Shown in pieces: positions 18,459 through 27,695 of a DNA stretch of 64,000 bases. The notes beneath the pieces were generated by a model. It ran no database searches. It was not told the origin of the DNA and saw nothing but the letters and a program-made list of their open reading frames with translations. Location of the stretch: the NCBI RefSeq assembly GCF_002796605.1, contig NZ_CP024923.1, forward strand, positions 3,789,501-3,853,500, in the 5' to 3' direction. Source of the stretch: Sphingomonas psychrotolerans. Its GTDB lineage: Bacteria; Pseudomonadota; Alphaproteobacteria; Sphingomonadales; Sphingomonadaceae. Within the stretch, counting starts at the first letter, position 1. Every line of letters starts with the position of its first letter. Both the position numbers and the translations under genes were made by a program.

Positions 18459-20600
18459 ATGAGCGATGCAGAAATTGCGGGTTCGACGCTGCGTGACGTG
18501 GCTGGGCGTTTGCCGCTTGATCGGCTGCTCCGGCCGCGCTCGGTGGCGATCATCGGGGCATCGGACAAGCCTGGCGCGCTCGGCGCATCGGTGCTCGCCA
18601 ATCTCGAGCGGCAGGGCTTCTCGGGCGCGATCCATCTGGTCAATCCCAAACGCACCGAGATTCGCGGGCGTGCCTGCGTCGCTTCGGTCGACGATCTACC
18701 CGAAGGGGTGGATGCGGCGGTGCTCGCGATTCCGCGTGCCGGCGTGCTCGATGCGATCCGTGGGCTTGCACGGCGCAAGGCCGGCGCGGTGGTGATCTTC
18801 ACGGCGGGCTTCGCCGAGGATGGGCCGCAGGGCCTTGCCGACCAGCAGGAAATCGCCCGGATCGCCGGAAACGCCAGGATGGTGGTCGAGGGGCCGAACT
18901 GTCTCGGCTTGGTCAACTTCTGTGACCGCGTCTCGCTCACCTTCATCGAACTGCCCGAGGCGCACGCGGAGGGGCCCCGGCGCGTCGGGATCGTGTCGCA
19001 ATCGGGCGCGATGGCGGCGGTGCTCGCAACGACGATGATCACGCGCGAGGTGCCGCTCAGCTGCTATGTTTCGACCGGCAACGAGGCCGCCAGCGGCGTT
19101 GAGGACTATGTCGCGCACCTCATCGCCGACCCCGATACCTGGGTGATCGCGATGATCGTCGAGCATTTCCGCAAGCCTGCGCGGTTCCTGGCCGTGGCCC
19201 GCGCGGCGCGCGCGGCGGGCAAGCAGGTCGTGCTGCTCCATCCCGGGCGCAGCGCTGCCGGGGCTGCGAGCGCCGCGACTCACACCGGCGCGATGGCGGG
19301 CGATCATGCGGTGATGCGCATCCATGTCGAGCGCGCGGGCGTGATCCTCGTCGATTCCCTCGAAGAATTGGGCGACGTGGCCGAGATCGCCGTGCGGTGT
19401 ACGACGCTGCCGGCGGGCGGCACGGGCGTGATCGCCGAATCGGGCGCGTTCAAGGCGATGATGCTCGACCTGGCCGAGGCAATCGACCTCGACCTGCCGC
19501 CATTGACCGATGCGGACAGCCCGGCGCTGCGCGCGGCGCTCCCCGATTTCGTGCCCGTCAGCAACCCGCTCGACGTGACCGCGCAGGGACTGGTCGATTC
19601 GGGTCTGTATGGGCGGACACTTGCCGCACTGCTCGCGGACGACCGCATCGGCCCGGTCGTCGTCATGCTGATTCACACCGATGCCCGTACCTCGCATATC
19701 AAATTCGCCGCGGTCCTCGACGCATTGCGCGACCTGCGCACGGCCAAACCCGTGCTGGTCGCAAGGGTCGACGAGGGCGGGGGCGTGCTGGCTGAAGACA
19801 TTACCGCACTCCGTGCGCTGAACGTACCCTATCTGCCGACCGCGGAGCGCGCGCTCAGGGCGCTGGCGCGGGTCACGGCCTTCTCCGCGCGCGACGATTC
19901 GGTCGCGGCGATGGACGCCGCACCGCTGGAGGGACTGCCCGGCGCAGGCTGCATCGTCCCTGAATATCGCTCTAAGGCGCTGCTCGGCGAGCGCGGCATT
20001 GCCTTCCCGCAATTCGCCTTGGTGAAGACGGCGGACGAGGCGGTGGAGGCCGCCGAGCGGCTGGGCTATCCGGTGGTGCTCAAGGCGCAGGCCGCGGCGC
20101 TCCCGCACAAAAGCGATGCGGGCGGCGTGATCGTCGGACTGGCGGACGCCGGCGCGGTCGCCGAAGGCTGGGCGCGGTTGGCCGCCAATATCGCCGTCGC
20201 GCGCCCCGACCTGACGCTCGATGGTGTGTTGGTCGAGGCGATGGCCGAGCGCGGGATCGAACTGATCGTCGGCGCGCGCAACGATCCGGATTGGGGGCCG
20301 GTGATCCTTGTCGGGTTCGGCGGGGTGGCCACCGAGTTGCTCCACGACGTGCAGCTGTTGGCGGCCGATCTCACCCGCGAGGCGATTGTCGCCGCGCTCC
20401 GCACTTTGCGCATGGCGCCGCTGCTTGATGGTTTCCGCGGCGCGCCGAACATGGATATAGGCGCCGTCGCCGATATCGTCGCGGCGCTGGGCCGGGTGGT
20501 GGCCGCGACGCCGGCGATCCGTGAGGTCGATCTCAACCCGGTGATCGTCTATCCGCAGGGCCAAGGCGCAATTGCGCTGGACGCGCTGATCACGCTCTGA
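18459..20600 (+). CDS. ferA: NDP-forming acyl-CoA synthetase, FerA (feruloyl-CoA synthetase) type
   Basis: Activates an aromatic acid to its CoA thioester with ATP. The 713-residue single-chain protein has the domain order of NDP-forming acetyl-CoA synthetases: a CoA-binding Rossmann domain (residues about 20-130, SVAIIGASDKPGALGAS), succinyl-CoA-ligase-like domains with the phosphorylated histidine His275 in ATHTGAMAGDHAV, and a C-terminal ATP-grasp domain (from about residue 490, GYPVVLKAQAAALPHKSDAG). SYK-6 FerA, which acts on ferulate and relatives, has this unusual architecture. The upstream MarR gene supports the call. The partner hydratase/lyase FerB is not in the window. The ATG at 18459 is preferred to a GTG four codons upstream. 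Confidence 0.75.
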   Translation: MSDAEIAGSTLRDVAGRLPLDRLLRPRSVAIIGASDKPGALGASVLANLERQGFSGAIHLVNPKRTEIRGRACVASVDDLPEGVDAAVLAIPRAGVLDAIRGLARRKAGAVVIFTAGFAEDGPQGLADQQEIARIAGNARMVVEGPNCLGLVNFCDRVSLTFIELPEAHAEGPRRVGIVSQSGAMAAVLATTMITREVPLSCYVSTGNEAASGVEDYVAHLIADPDTWVIAMIVEHFRKPARFLAVARAARAAGKQVVLLHPGRSAAGAASAATHTGAMAGDHAVMRIHVERAGVILVDSLEELGDVAEIAVRCTTLPAGGTGVIAESGAFKAMMLDLAEAIDLDLPPLTDADSPALRAALPDFVPVSNPLDVTAQGLVDSGLYGRTLAALLADDRIGPVVVMLIHTDARTSHIKFAAVLDALRDLRTAKPVLVARVDEGGGVLAEDITALRALNVPYLPTAERALRALARVTAFSARDDSVAAMDAAPLEGLPGAGCIVPEYRSKALLGERGIAFPQFALVKTADEAVEAAERLGYPVVLKAQAAALPHKSDAGGVIVGLADAGAVAEGWARLAANIAVARPDLTLDGVLVEAMAERGIELIVGARNDPDWGPVILVGFGGVATELLHDVQLLAADLTREAIVAALRTLRMAPLLDGFRGAPNMDIGAVADIVAALGRVVAATPAIREVDLNPVIVYPQGQGAIALDALITL

Positions 20601-20620
20601 GGCGGGGCCCAGGCCCCGCC
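20601..20620. terminator. GC-rich hairpin after the FerA-type gene
   Basis: GGCGGGGCC and GGCCCCGCC form a near-continuous stem directly after the stop codon, with a minimal loop. It lies between convergent genes (this one and the aldehyde dehydrogenase at 20662). No T-run follows, so it may act as a Rho-supported or bidirectional terminator. Confidence 0.55.
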
Positions 20621-20661
20621 TCGTCAAAGCTCCATTTGCGCGATCGGGTTTTTGTCGCCGA

Positions 20662-22107
20662 TCAGGCTGCGACCGGCGCGTCTTCGGGCATCACGCCGAT
20701 CACTGATTTCACCTCAAGGAACTCCTCCAGCCCGAACTTGCCGAACTCGCGGCCGTTGCCCGATTGCTTGTAGCCACCGAACGGCATGTCGAAGGCGAGC
20801 CCGCCCGCGTTGACATACACCGCGCCCGCGCGGATGCGGGGAACGATCTTCTTCGCCTGGGCCGGATCGCCCGCGATATAGGCGCCAAGGCCGTAGGGCG
20901 TGTCATTGGCGATGCGCACTGCATCATTGTCGTCCTGATACGGCATGATGACGAGGACGGGGCCGAAAATCTCCTCCTTCGCGATCGTCATGTTAGGGGT
21001 GACGTTCGAGAATACCGTCGGTTTCACATAAAAGCCGCTTTCCCTGCCCGCCGGGCGGCCGGTGCCGCCGGCAACCAATGTCGCGCCCTCGTCGATGCCG
21101 GTCTGGATCAACCCCTGGATGCGGTTCCACTGGCTTTCGTTGACGACCGGGCCGATGTGATCGCCTTCGGCCAGCGGTTCGCCGACCTGCTTGGCGGCGA
21201 ACATCGCGCCAACCTTCTGCGCGGCCTCGTCATGCTGCGATATGTGGACAAGCATCCGCGTCGGCGCGACGCAGCTCTGGCCCGAGTTGAGCAGTACCCC
21301 GCCGACCCCGCCCGGCAACGCCTGATCGAGCGGCGCGCCTTCGAGGATGATGTTGGGGGATTTTCCGCCCAGTTCCTGCGCGACTCGCTTCACCGTATCG
21401 GCGGCGTTCTTCGCGACCATGATACCTGCGCGGGTCGAGCCGGTGAAACTGATCATGTCGATGCCGGGATGTTTGGCGAGCGCGGTGCCGACGCCTGCGC
21501 CATCGCCCTGGACGAGGTTGAACACGCCCGCGGGCACGCCTGCGGCTTCCATCACCTCGGCGAAGATCGCCGCCGAAGTCGGCGCTTCTTCCGACGGTTT
21601 CAGGATCATCGTGCAGCCGGCGGCGAGGCACGGGCCGACCTTGGCGACGATCTGGTTCATCGGCCAGTTCCACGGCGTGATCAGCGCGACGACGCCGATC
21701 GGCTCGCGAATCACCATGTTGTCGCCGATCTTCTCCTGAAAGCCGTATTCCCGCAGCGCCTTCAGCGCATGGCCGAGATGGCCCATGCCGGAGCCTGCCT
21801 GCGCGGTCATTGCCACCGAGATCGGGCAGCCCATCTCGGTGGCGATCGCCTCTGCGATCTCGGGTACGCGCTTCTGATATTCGGCCATCACGCGTTCAAG
21901 CAGTGCGATTCGCTCCTCCTTCGATGCCTGCGAGAAGCTCTCGAACGCGCGGCGCGCGGCAGCGACGGCGGCATCGACGTCCTCAGCGGTTCCGAGCACG
22001 ATTTCGGATGCCGGCCGCTCGGTCGCGGGATTGATCACCTCGAGCTTGCGGCCGCCGAGGCTGTCGACCCAGTGGCCGTCGATGTAATGTTGCGGATAGC
22101 TCTTCAT
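20662..22107 (-). CDS. NAD(P)-dependent aldehyde dehydrogenase
   Basis: Aldehyde dehydrogenase of 481 residues with the complete catalytic set: ALITPWNWPMNQIVAKVG (active-site Asn), ILKPSEEAP (cofactor Lys), SFTGSTRAGIMV, QELGGKSPNI (Glu base), LNSGQSCVAPTRM (nucleophile Cys) and EEIFGPVLVIMPY. AAGGA lies seven bases upstream of the ATG. The substrate is not clear. Upstream of ligG and ligF in the same leftward direction only in map position (it is the last gene of that group), it could oxidise vanillin or the vanilloyl acetaldehyde formed from beta-hydroxypropiovanillone. Confidence 0.9.
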   Translation of the reverse strand: MKSYPQHYIDGHWVDSLGGRKLEVINPATERPASEIVLGTAEDVDAAVAAARRAFESFSQASKEERIALLERVMAEYQKRVPEIAEAIATEMGCPISVAMTAQAGSGMGHLGHALKALREYGFQEKIGDNMVIREPIGVVALITPWNWPMNQIVAKVGPCLAAGCTMILKPSEEAPTSAAIFAEVMEAAGVPAGVFNLVQGDGAGVGTALAKHPGIDMISFTGSTRAGIMVAKNAADTVKRVAQELGGKSPNIILEGAPLDQALPGGVGGVLLNSGQSCVAPTRMLVHISQHDEAAQKVGAMFAAKQVGEPLAEGDHIGPVVNESQWNRIQGLIQTGIDEGATLVAGGTGRPAGRESGFYVKPTVFSNVTPNMTIAKEEIFGPVLVIMPYQDDNDAVRIANDTPYGLGAYIAGDPAQAKKIVPRIRAGAVYVNAGGLAFDMPFGGYKQSGNGREFGKFGLEEFLEVKSVIGVMPEDAPVAA

Positions 22108-22128
22108 GGAATATTCCTTTGGAAAAGA

Positions 22129-22950
22129 TCAGGCGGGGATCAGGCCCAGCGCGGCGTCGGTGGCGGGCGTGCCCCATTTGTCGCGCGGCGGCATCGGCCG
22201 GGTGTGCCATGCGGGATCGAGCGTGAAGCTGGAGATCTGGCGGCCTTCGGGGATCTTCCCGTTTCCGCCGCCCTGCGAATAATCGTAATAGAGCGTCATC
22301 AGCTCGCGGTGGCTGTGGTGCCGCTCGACCACCGGATGCGCCAGGCACGCCGCGCGCCAGCGCAGCACGCGGGTCAGGTGCTGTGGCACCGCATAGGCCT
22401 CGTAATATTCGAGAAATGCCAGCCGCTTGAACATGGGCGCGAACGCGACCTCGGCCCAGCCGAATGCGTCGAACAGGAAATCGCTGTCGGGCGCATAATA
22501 AAGCAGGAAATCGTCGAGCCGCGCGTATTGCGCGTCGACCTCGGCGGCATGCTCGTCGCGCTTCGCCGGATCGCGGTTGAGGATCATGCGGTAGCCCGCG
22601 CCGGTGAACGCGCCATCGGTCGCACACAGCATCGCCTCGACCGCATGCTCGTATGGGTCGGCCCTCGCGACGGGCCGCTCGGGAAAGCGATCCTCGAAGT
22701 AGCGCAGGATGACCATGCTCTCCTTCAGCGTCTCGCCATTCTCCAGCTCGAGCGCAGGCAGCGCGGTGGTGCCGCGGGTCTTGCGCAGCAGCCAGTCGGG
22801 GCGCGGCTTCGAAATGTCGATCTCGTGATCGGCCATGATGTCGTGCAGCCCCTTGAGGTCGAGCAGCAGTTCGACCCGTTCTGAAAAGGGGCAGCCCGGA
22901 ATGTGATACATTCTGAGCTGGCCGCTCGCCGGTTCGTCGCTCCAGTTCAT
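22129..22950 (-). CDS. ligG: Glutathione lyase of beta-aryl ether cleavage (LigG)
   Basis: Removes glutathione from the thioether left by the etherase, releasing beta-hydroxypropiovanillone and oxidised glutathione. The 273-residue omega-type transferase matches SYK-6 LigG over its whole length: YHIPGCPFSERVELLLDLKG at the N-terminus with the reactive Cys of the CPFS motif, DISKPRPDWLLRKTRGTTAL, the ESMVILRYFEDRFPE segment, YDYSQGGGNGKIPEGR and RPMPPRDKWGTPATDA near the C-terminus. It lies between the aldehyde dehydrogenase and ligF in one leftward unit, 13 bases after ligF. Confidence 0.93.
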   Translation of the reverse strand: MNWSDEPASGQLRMYHIPGCPFSERVELLLDLKGLHDIMADHEIDISKPRPDWLLRKTRGTTALPALELENGETLKESMVILRYFEDRFPERPVARADPYEHAVEAMLCATDGAFTGAGYRMILNRDPAKRDEHAAEVDAQYARLDDFLLYYAPDSDFLFDAFGWAEVAFAPMFKRLAFLEYYEAYAVPQHLTRVLRWRAACLAHPVVERHHSHRELMTLYYDYSQGGGNGKIPEGRQISSFTLDPAWHTRPMPPRDKWGTPATDAALGLIPA

Positions 22951-22963
22951 CGCTGCTTCTCCG

Positions 22964-23713
22964 TCATACGGTCGCCGGTTCGCGTGCGGGCATTTCGCTC
23001 TTCGACCGGGCGAACATCGCCTGCGCCGCCGGACGCGCGTTGATCCGATCGATCCAGCCTAGCAGATGGGGAGTCGCCTCCGCGTTCACTACTTCGGGGA
23101 AGCCGAACTGCATGCCGTTGGCGATCGCAAAGTTGCAGATGTCGGCAAGCGTGTAATCGTCACCCGCGAGCCAGGGACTCTCCGCCAGCCGCGCTTCGAG
23201 CCTGGCGATCGAGAGGCGGATCTTGCGCATTTCCTCGTCGATCACTTCCCGCGGGAAGCCGGCGCGGGCGTTGCGCCACTTGGTCCGCTGCTCGGCGACG
23301 GGGATGCGCGCGACCTTGTCCTCGAATTCCGCGTCGGACAGCTGGCGCGCCGACGGGCCGATCATCCGCTCCCAGCCGATCGTCGATACGCACCAGCAGA
23401 AATATTCATCGACCCATTTGGTCCAAACGCGCATCTCCGCGATCGCGACGGGGTCGGCCGGGCGCAGCGCCGGTGCCTCGGGGAAGGCGTCCTCGAGATA
23501 TTCGCAGATCACCGTCGATTCGGTGATGATGTGCCCGTCATGGTCGAGTGCCGGCACCTGGCCGCGCGGGTTGATCTGCTTGAACCAGTCCTCGTGATGC
23601 TCGAACCGCTTCGGATCGACGAAGCGCGGGGTGAATTCGAGGCCCTTTTCATACAGCGCGAGAAGCGGCTTCAAGGAGTTCGCCGCAGGACCGAAACTGT
23701 ACAGCGTCAACAT
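22964..23713 (-). CDS. ligF: Beta-etherase, glutathione transferase LigF
   Basis: Cleaves the beta-aryl ether of the C-alpha ketone by attack of glutathione at C-beta. The 249-residue protein follows SYK-6 LigF closely: LTLYSFGPAANSLKPLLALY, NPRGQVPALDHDGHIITEST, VICEYLEDAFPE, RVWTKWVDEYFCWCVSTIGW and the C-terminal LADICNFAIANGMQFG and DRINARPAAQAMF. The start at 23713 gives the family length and has GGAGAG upstream; the open frame beyond it to 23878 lies in the divergent promoter region. It is the first gene of the leftward ligF-ligG-aldehyde dehydrogenase unit and divergent from the Nu-type transferase. Confidence 0.93.
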   Translation of the reverse strand: MLTLYSFGPAANSLKPLLALYEKGLEFTPRFVDPKRFEHHEDWFKQINPRGQVPALDHDGHIITESTVICEYLEDAFPEAPALRPADPVAIAEMRVWTKWVDEYFCWCVSTIGWERMIGPSARQLSDAEFEDKVARIPVAEQRTKWRNARAGFPREVIDEEMRKIRLSIARLEARLAESPWLAGDDYTLADICNFAIANGMQFGFPEVVNAEATPHLLGWIDRINARPAAQAMFARSKSEMPAREPATV

Positions 23714-23935
23714 GCGGAACTCTCCATATCCTCTCCGATCGCGCCATTGCGCCTGTCGAAACCGGTGGCGCCGCATGTCGAGCGGCGCAAGTCGCCTGGC
23801 GATACTATCAGCCGGAGTAACTGCGTGGGCGCCTGCCGGCCACGCCCAACCTGTCATACCCGATGATAGCGCCGGCACTTACCTTGCCGCGCACGCGGGA
23901 CTTTGCTTCATCGAGTGCCGAACCGGAGAAACATC

Positions 23936-24604
23936 ATGCTCGAATTGCTGACGTCCGAGACCCCGAACGGCTGGAAGGTCGCGATTCTGCTCGAGGAGCT
24001 GGGTGAGCCGTACAAGGTTACGCCGATCTCGCTGACCAATCTCGAACAGAAGCAGGACTGGTATGTCGCGCTCAATCCCAATGGGCGCATTCCGACCCTG
24101 ATCGACCATGATGCAGACGATTTCGCGATATTCGAATCCGGCGCGATCATGATCTACCTTGCCGAGAAGTTCGGCCGGTTCCTGCCGGCCGATCCAAAGG
24201 GGCGAAGCCAGGTGATCCAATGGGTGATGTGGCAGATGTCGGGGCTGGGGCCGATGATGGGGCAGGCGACCGTCTTCAATCGCTATTTCGACGAGAAGCT
24301 GCCCAAAGTGATCGACCGCTATGTCCGCGAGAGCCAGCGGCTGTTCGGCGTGCTCGACGCGCAGCTGGCCGACAACGAGTATCTTGCCGGTGACTATTCG
24401 ATCGCCGACATGGCATGCTTCCCCTGGGTCCGCGGCCACGACTGGGCAGGGGTCGATATGAGCGGATTCACCCATCTCCAGCGCTGGCTCGATGCGATCG
24501 CTGCGCGGCCGGCGGCGCAGCGCGGACTGCTGGTGCCCACGCCCCCGAGTGCGGAGGAGATGGCGGAGAAGACCACCCGCCAGGGCCAGAACATCCTCGC
24601 CTGA
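23936..24604 (+). CDS. Nu-class-like glutathione transferase, candidate glutathione lyase
   Basis: Glutathione transferase of 222 residues with a YfcG/Nu-like pattern: [34 protein letters not shown] with the cis-Pro, the [17 protein letters not shown] segment and a helical domain with [20 protein letters not shown]. In Novosphingobium aromaticivorans a Nu-class enzyme acts as the glutathione lyase in place of LigG, so this gene may do the same step beside LigG. It is divergent from ligF, with GGAGA seven bases before the ATG. The thioesterase gene follows after five bases. Confidence 0.85.
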   Translation: MLELLTSETPNGWKVAILLEELGEPYKVTPISLTNLEQKQDWYVALNPNGRIPTLIDHDADDFAIFESGAIMIYLAEKFGRFLPADPKGRSQVIQWVMWQMSGLGPMMGQATVFNRYFDEKLPKVIDRYVRESQRLFGVLDAQLADNEYLAGDYSIADMACFPWVRGHDWAGVDMSGFTHLQRWLDAIAARPAAQRGLLVPTPPSAEEMAEKTTRQGQNILA

Positions 24605-24609
24605 GCCTC

Positions 24610-25050
24610 ATGACCCCCTTCCTCACCCGCCGCGTCCGCATCGAATGGGGCCAGTGCGATCCGGCGGGGATCGTCTATGCGCCGCGCTATCTCGATATGT
24701 TCGGGGAAAGCACGATCCTGCTGTTCGAAGCGGCGGGCCTGCCGCGCAAGCGCGATATGCTGCGCGACATGGGGGTGGCGGGCTTTCCGATGGTCGATGT
24801 CGCGGCGCGCTTTCTGCGCCCGACCACTTATGGCGACAATGTGACGATCGAGAGCGCCGCGCCGGCATTCGGCAATGCCAGCTTCACGGTCGAGCACCGG
24901 CTGCTGCTCGATGGCGCGATCTGCGTCGAATGCACCGAGAAGCGCGTGTGGACCGTGCCCGCGGCGGACCGGCCCGGCGGGCTGAAGGCGGAGCGCGTGC
25001 CCGATACGGTCCGGGCATTGTTCGAACGGACGAACCAAGGACAGGAATGA
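24610..25050 (+). CDS. Hotdog-fold thioesterase, 4-hydroxybenzoyl-CoA thioesterase family
   Basis: Acyl-CoA thioesterase of 146 residues with the family start RRVRIEWGQCDPAGIVYAPR, which includes the catalytic Asp of the 4HBT active-site motif, followed by YLDMFGEST and an antiparallel sheet. It follows the Nu-type transferase by five bases and overlaps the next gene by four. In this setting it could hydrolyse vanilloyl-CoA or a related aryl-CoA to the free acid. The in-frame extension upstream to 24415 lies inside the transferase gene and was rejected. Confidence 0.85.
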   Translation: MTPFLTRRVRIEWGQCDPAGIVYAPRYLDMFGESTILLFEAAGLPRKRDMLRDMGVAGFPMVDVAARFLRPTTYGDNVTIESAAPAFGNASFTVEHRLLLDGAICVECTEKRVWTVPAADRPGGLKAERVPDTVRALFERTNQGQE

Positions 25051-25916
25051 TGGCGATGGTGATGACCAGGAGCGAGGCGCCCGCGGGGATCGACACGACG
25101 ATCGACTACCTGATCCCGACATCGCGGATCAACCGGCGCTTCTGGGCGCCGGGCAAGGAGTTCAACACCGGCATCTACCAGCCCTATCCCGTCACCATCC
25201 GCAACGCGCGGCTGGCGCCCGAGCCTTTCACGCTCGACACGCACGGTTTCTGCCTCTCGCACCAGCCGAGCGGGATCGAGGATTTCCGCGACCAGGCAGT
25301 GCTGAAGCGCGCCTATCCCGCCGAGGTGGATGCGATCACCAAGGCGCTGACCGGCTGCGATCTGGTAGTGCCGATGGGCGGCCAGTTGCGCTCGCCGGTG
25401 ATCTCGGGTGCGGGAATCCAGCCGCCCGCGGCCGAGGCGCATGTCGATTTCAACACGTCCTCCGCGAACCGTCTCGCCAAAGCGATCTACGACAAGACCG
25501 CGCCCGGCGGACCCGGTTACAAGCGCTTCATCGCCTTCAGCCTGTGGCGCACCTTTTCCGATCCGCCGCAGGACTGGCCGCTGGCTTTGTGCGAATTCGC
25601 CAGCATCGGCGACGATGACGGCGTCCCCAACGTCAAGGTCGATGTCGACGAAATTCCCGAGGGCGATGCGCTGTTCGCCCCGATCGAGGGCGAGGATCAG
25701 ATGATGGCCGCGACCATCTTCCGCCACAACCCGGCGCACCGCTGGTGGTATTTCCCGGACATGACCGCGGACGAGGTGATCTTCATCAAATTTCACGACA
25801 GCGACCATGACCGTGCGTGGCGCGCGCCGCACACTGCGTTCCACGACACCGGCCGGCCGGATGCGCACACGCGCGAAAGCTACGAATTCCGCGCGATCGC
25901 GTATTTCACAAAGTAG
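25047..25916 (+). CDS. CmcJ/NvfI-family protein (candidate non-haem iron oxygenase), first paralogue
   Basis: The 289-residue protein belongs to the loosely characterised CmcJ/NvfI group, which includes fungal oxygenases and cephamycin biosynthetic proteins. It shows GYKRFIAFSLWRTFSDPPQD, the DDGVPNVKVDVDEIPEGDAL region and a C-terminal block HRWWYFPDMTADEVIFIKFH followed by DSD and a His-Thr-Ala-Phe-His run that could hold metal ligands. A paralogue at 43574-44365 shares this block. The start overlaps the thioesterase stop (ATGA), so the two are co-translated. The reaction is unknown; oxidation or demethylation of a lignin dimer is only a guess. Confidence 0.7.
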   Translation: MMAMVMTRSEAPAGIDTTIDYLIPTSRINRRFWAPGKEFNTGIYQPYPVTIRNARLAPEPFTLDTHGFCLSHQPSGIEDFRDQAVLKRAYPAEVDAITKALTGCDLVVPMGGQLRSPVISGAGIQPPAAEAHVDFNTSSANRLAKAIYDKTAPGGPGYKRFIAFSLWRTFSDPPQDWPLALCEFASIGDDDGVPNVKVDVDEIPEGDALFAPIEGEDQMMAATIFRHNPAHRWWYFPDMTADEVIFIKFHDSDHDRAWRAPHTAFHDTGRPDAHTRESYEFRAIAYFTK

Positions 25917-26024
25917 CGGCCGCGCTGCGCAGCGGTACCGGGTAGTGCCGCTGATAGAACTGCATGCTTCCTTGCGCGCCCTCGGCCGGTCGCGCACGCT
26001 TCGCGGCAAAAGCGGAGAGGATCT

Positions 26025-27695
26025 ATGGCTACCCAGTTCGACATCGAGGCGGATTATATCGTCGTGGGGGCGGGCAGCGCCGGTTGCGTGCTCGCGAACC
26101 GCCTGTCGGCGGCTCCCGGCAACCGCGTGCTGCTGCTCGAGGCCGGGGGCGACGATCGGCCGCTGAAGGAACCTGGTCAGTTCGTCTCCAATATGCTGAT
26201 CCAGATGCCTATCGGCTTCGGCAAGACCCTGAACGACCGCAAGGTCAACTGGATGTACGAGACCCAGCCCGACGCGGGAACCGGCGGGCGCGTCCACAAA
26301 TGGCCCAAGGGCAAGGTGCTGGGCGGGTCGTCGTCGATAAACGGACTTCTCTACATTCGCGGCCAGGCGGAGGATTATGATGGCTGGCGCCAGATGGGGT
26401 GCGATGGCTGGTCGTATGACGACGTGCTTCCTTATTTCCGCCGCGCGCAGAACCAGGAACGCGGCGAATGCGACACCCACGGTGTCGGCGGCCCACTGAA
26501 CACCGCCGATTTTCCCGAACATAACGAGGTCAGTCAGGCGCTGCTCGATGCCTGTGTCGAGGCGGGCATCCCCTATTCGCCCGACATCAACGCGCGCGAC
26601 CAGGAAGGGGTCAGCTGGTTCCAGCTGACCACCCGGAATGGCCGACGCTGTTCGACCGCGGTCGGCTATCTCCATCCGGTCGAGGGGCGCAGCAACCTGC
26701 GCATCGAAACGCGCGCTTATGCCCAGCGCATCCTGTTCGACGGCAAGACCGCGATCGGCGTCGAATTCGAACAGAATGGCAGGACCGTGCGCGCCCGCGC
26801 CAATGCCGAAGTGATTCTGGCCGCGGGCGCGGTCGAATCGCCCAAGCTGCTCGAGCTGTCCGGCATCGGCCGAGGCGAGGTGCTGCGCGAACACGGCATC
26901 AATCTGCTGCATGAAGCGCCCGGGGTGGGCGAGAATATGCAGGATCACTTCATGATCGGCGCGCAATGGGCAGTGAAGCCGGGTTATCGCACGATCAACC
27001 AGATGGCGCACGGCTGGGGGCTGGCCAAAGAGGTCGCGAAATATGCGATCAACCGCACCGGACTGCTGAGCTACGCGGTGGCGCACATCGTCGCCTTCAC
27101 CAAGACGCGGCCCGAGCTGGCGAGCCCCGACGTGCAACTGCATCTGATGGCGGCGTCGGTCGATCTCCAGAAGCAGAACGACCATCAACAGTTCGATCTG
27201 GAACGCACGCCGGGGCTTGCCTGCACACCGTGCCAGGTGCGTCCGGAGTCGCGCGGCAATATCCACATCGCGTCGAGCGATCCGGCTGTCTATCCCCGGA
27301 TCGTCGCCAATTATCTATCCGATCCGATCGATCAGGAAGTCGCGGTCGCGCAGCTCAAGCTGATCCGCAAGATCATGCACCAGCCCGCGGTCGCGCCTTA
27401 TCTGGTCTCGACCGACGATCCCTTCGGCGACACCGATGAATCCATGCTCGGCTATGCGCGGATGGCCGGATCGACGCTCTATCATGTCGTCGGGACGTGC
27501 CGGATGGGCGCGGATTCCGCCGCGGTGGTCGATCCCGAACTGCGCGTGCGCGGCGTCGATCGCCTGCGCGTCATCGATGCGTCGATCATGCCGAGGATCG
27601 TATCGGGCAACACCAATGCGGCGACGATCATGATCGCCGAACGCGGCGCCGACCTGATCCTCGGCACCCAATTGCCCGCCGCGCTCGCGTCCTAG
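26025..27695 (+). CDS. GMC-family flavin oxidoreductase (choline dehydrogenase-like alcohol oxidase)
   Basis: FAD enzyme of 556 residues with the dinucleotide-binding start YIVVGAGSAGCVLANRLS and EAGG, the GMC signature 1 region KGKVLGGSSSINGLLYIRGQ, signature 2 VILAAGAVESPKLLELSGIG, and a C-terminal VDPELRVRGVDRLRVIDASI with GNTNAATIMIAERGADLI. GGAGAGGAT precedes the ATG. In SYK-6 a GMC-type oxidase (HpvZ, as I recall) oxidises beta-hydroxypropiovanillone and other GMC enzymes act on phenylcoumarans. The cluster context makes the gamma-alcohol of beta-hydroxypropiovanillone a good candidate substrate. Confidence 0.88.
   Translation: MATQFDIEADYIVVGAGSAGCVLANRLSAAPGNRVLLLEAGGDDRPLKEPGQFVSNMLIQMPIGFGKTLNDRKVNWMYETQPDAGTGGRVHKWPKGKVLGGSSSINGLLYIRGQAEDYDGWRQMGCDGWSYDDVLPYFRRAQNQERGECDTHGVGGPLNTADFPEHNEVSQALLDACVEAGIPYSPDINARDQEGVSWFQLTTRNGRRCSTAVGYLHPVEGRSNLRIETRAYAQRILFDGKTAIGVEFEQNGRTVRARANAEVILAAGAVESPKLLELSGIGRGEVLREHGINLLHEAPGVGENMQDHFMIGAQWAVKPGYRTINQMAHGWGLAKEVAKYAINRTGLLSYAVAHIVAFTKTRPELASPDVQLHLMAASVDLQKQNDHQQFDLERTPGLACTPCQVRPESRGNIHIASSDPAVYPRIVANYLSDPIDQEVAVAQLKLIRKIMHQPAVAPYLVSTDDPFGDTDESMLGYARMAGSTLYHVVGTCRMGADSAAVVDPELRVRGVDRLRVIDASIMPRIVSGNTNAATIMIAERGADLILGTQLPAALAS

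Noticed and set aside
17811..18635. Upstream extension of the IclR regulator to 530 residues
   Set aside because: It runs antisense through the MarR gene; the family N-terminus begins at about 17810.
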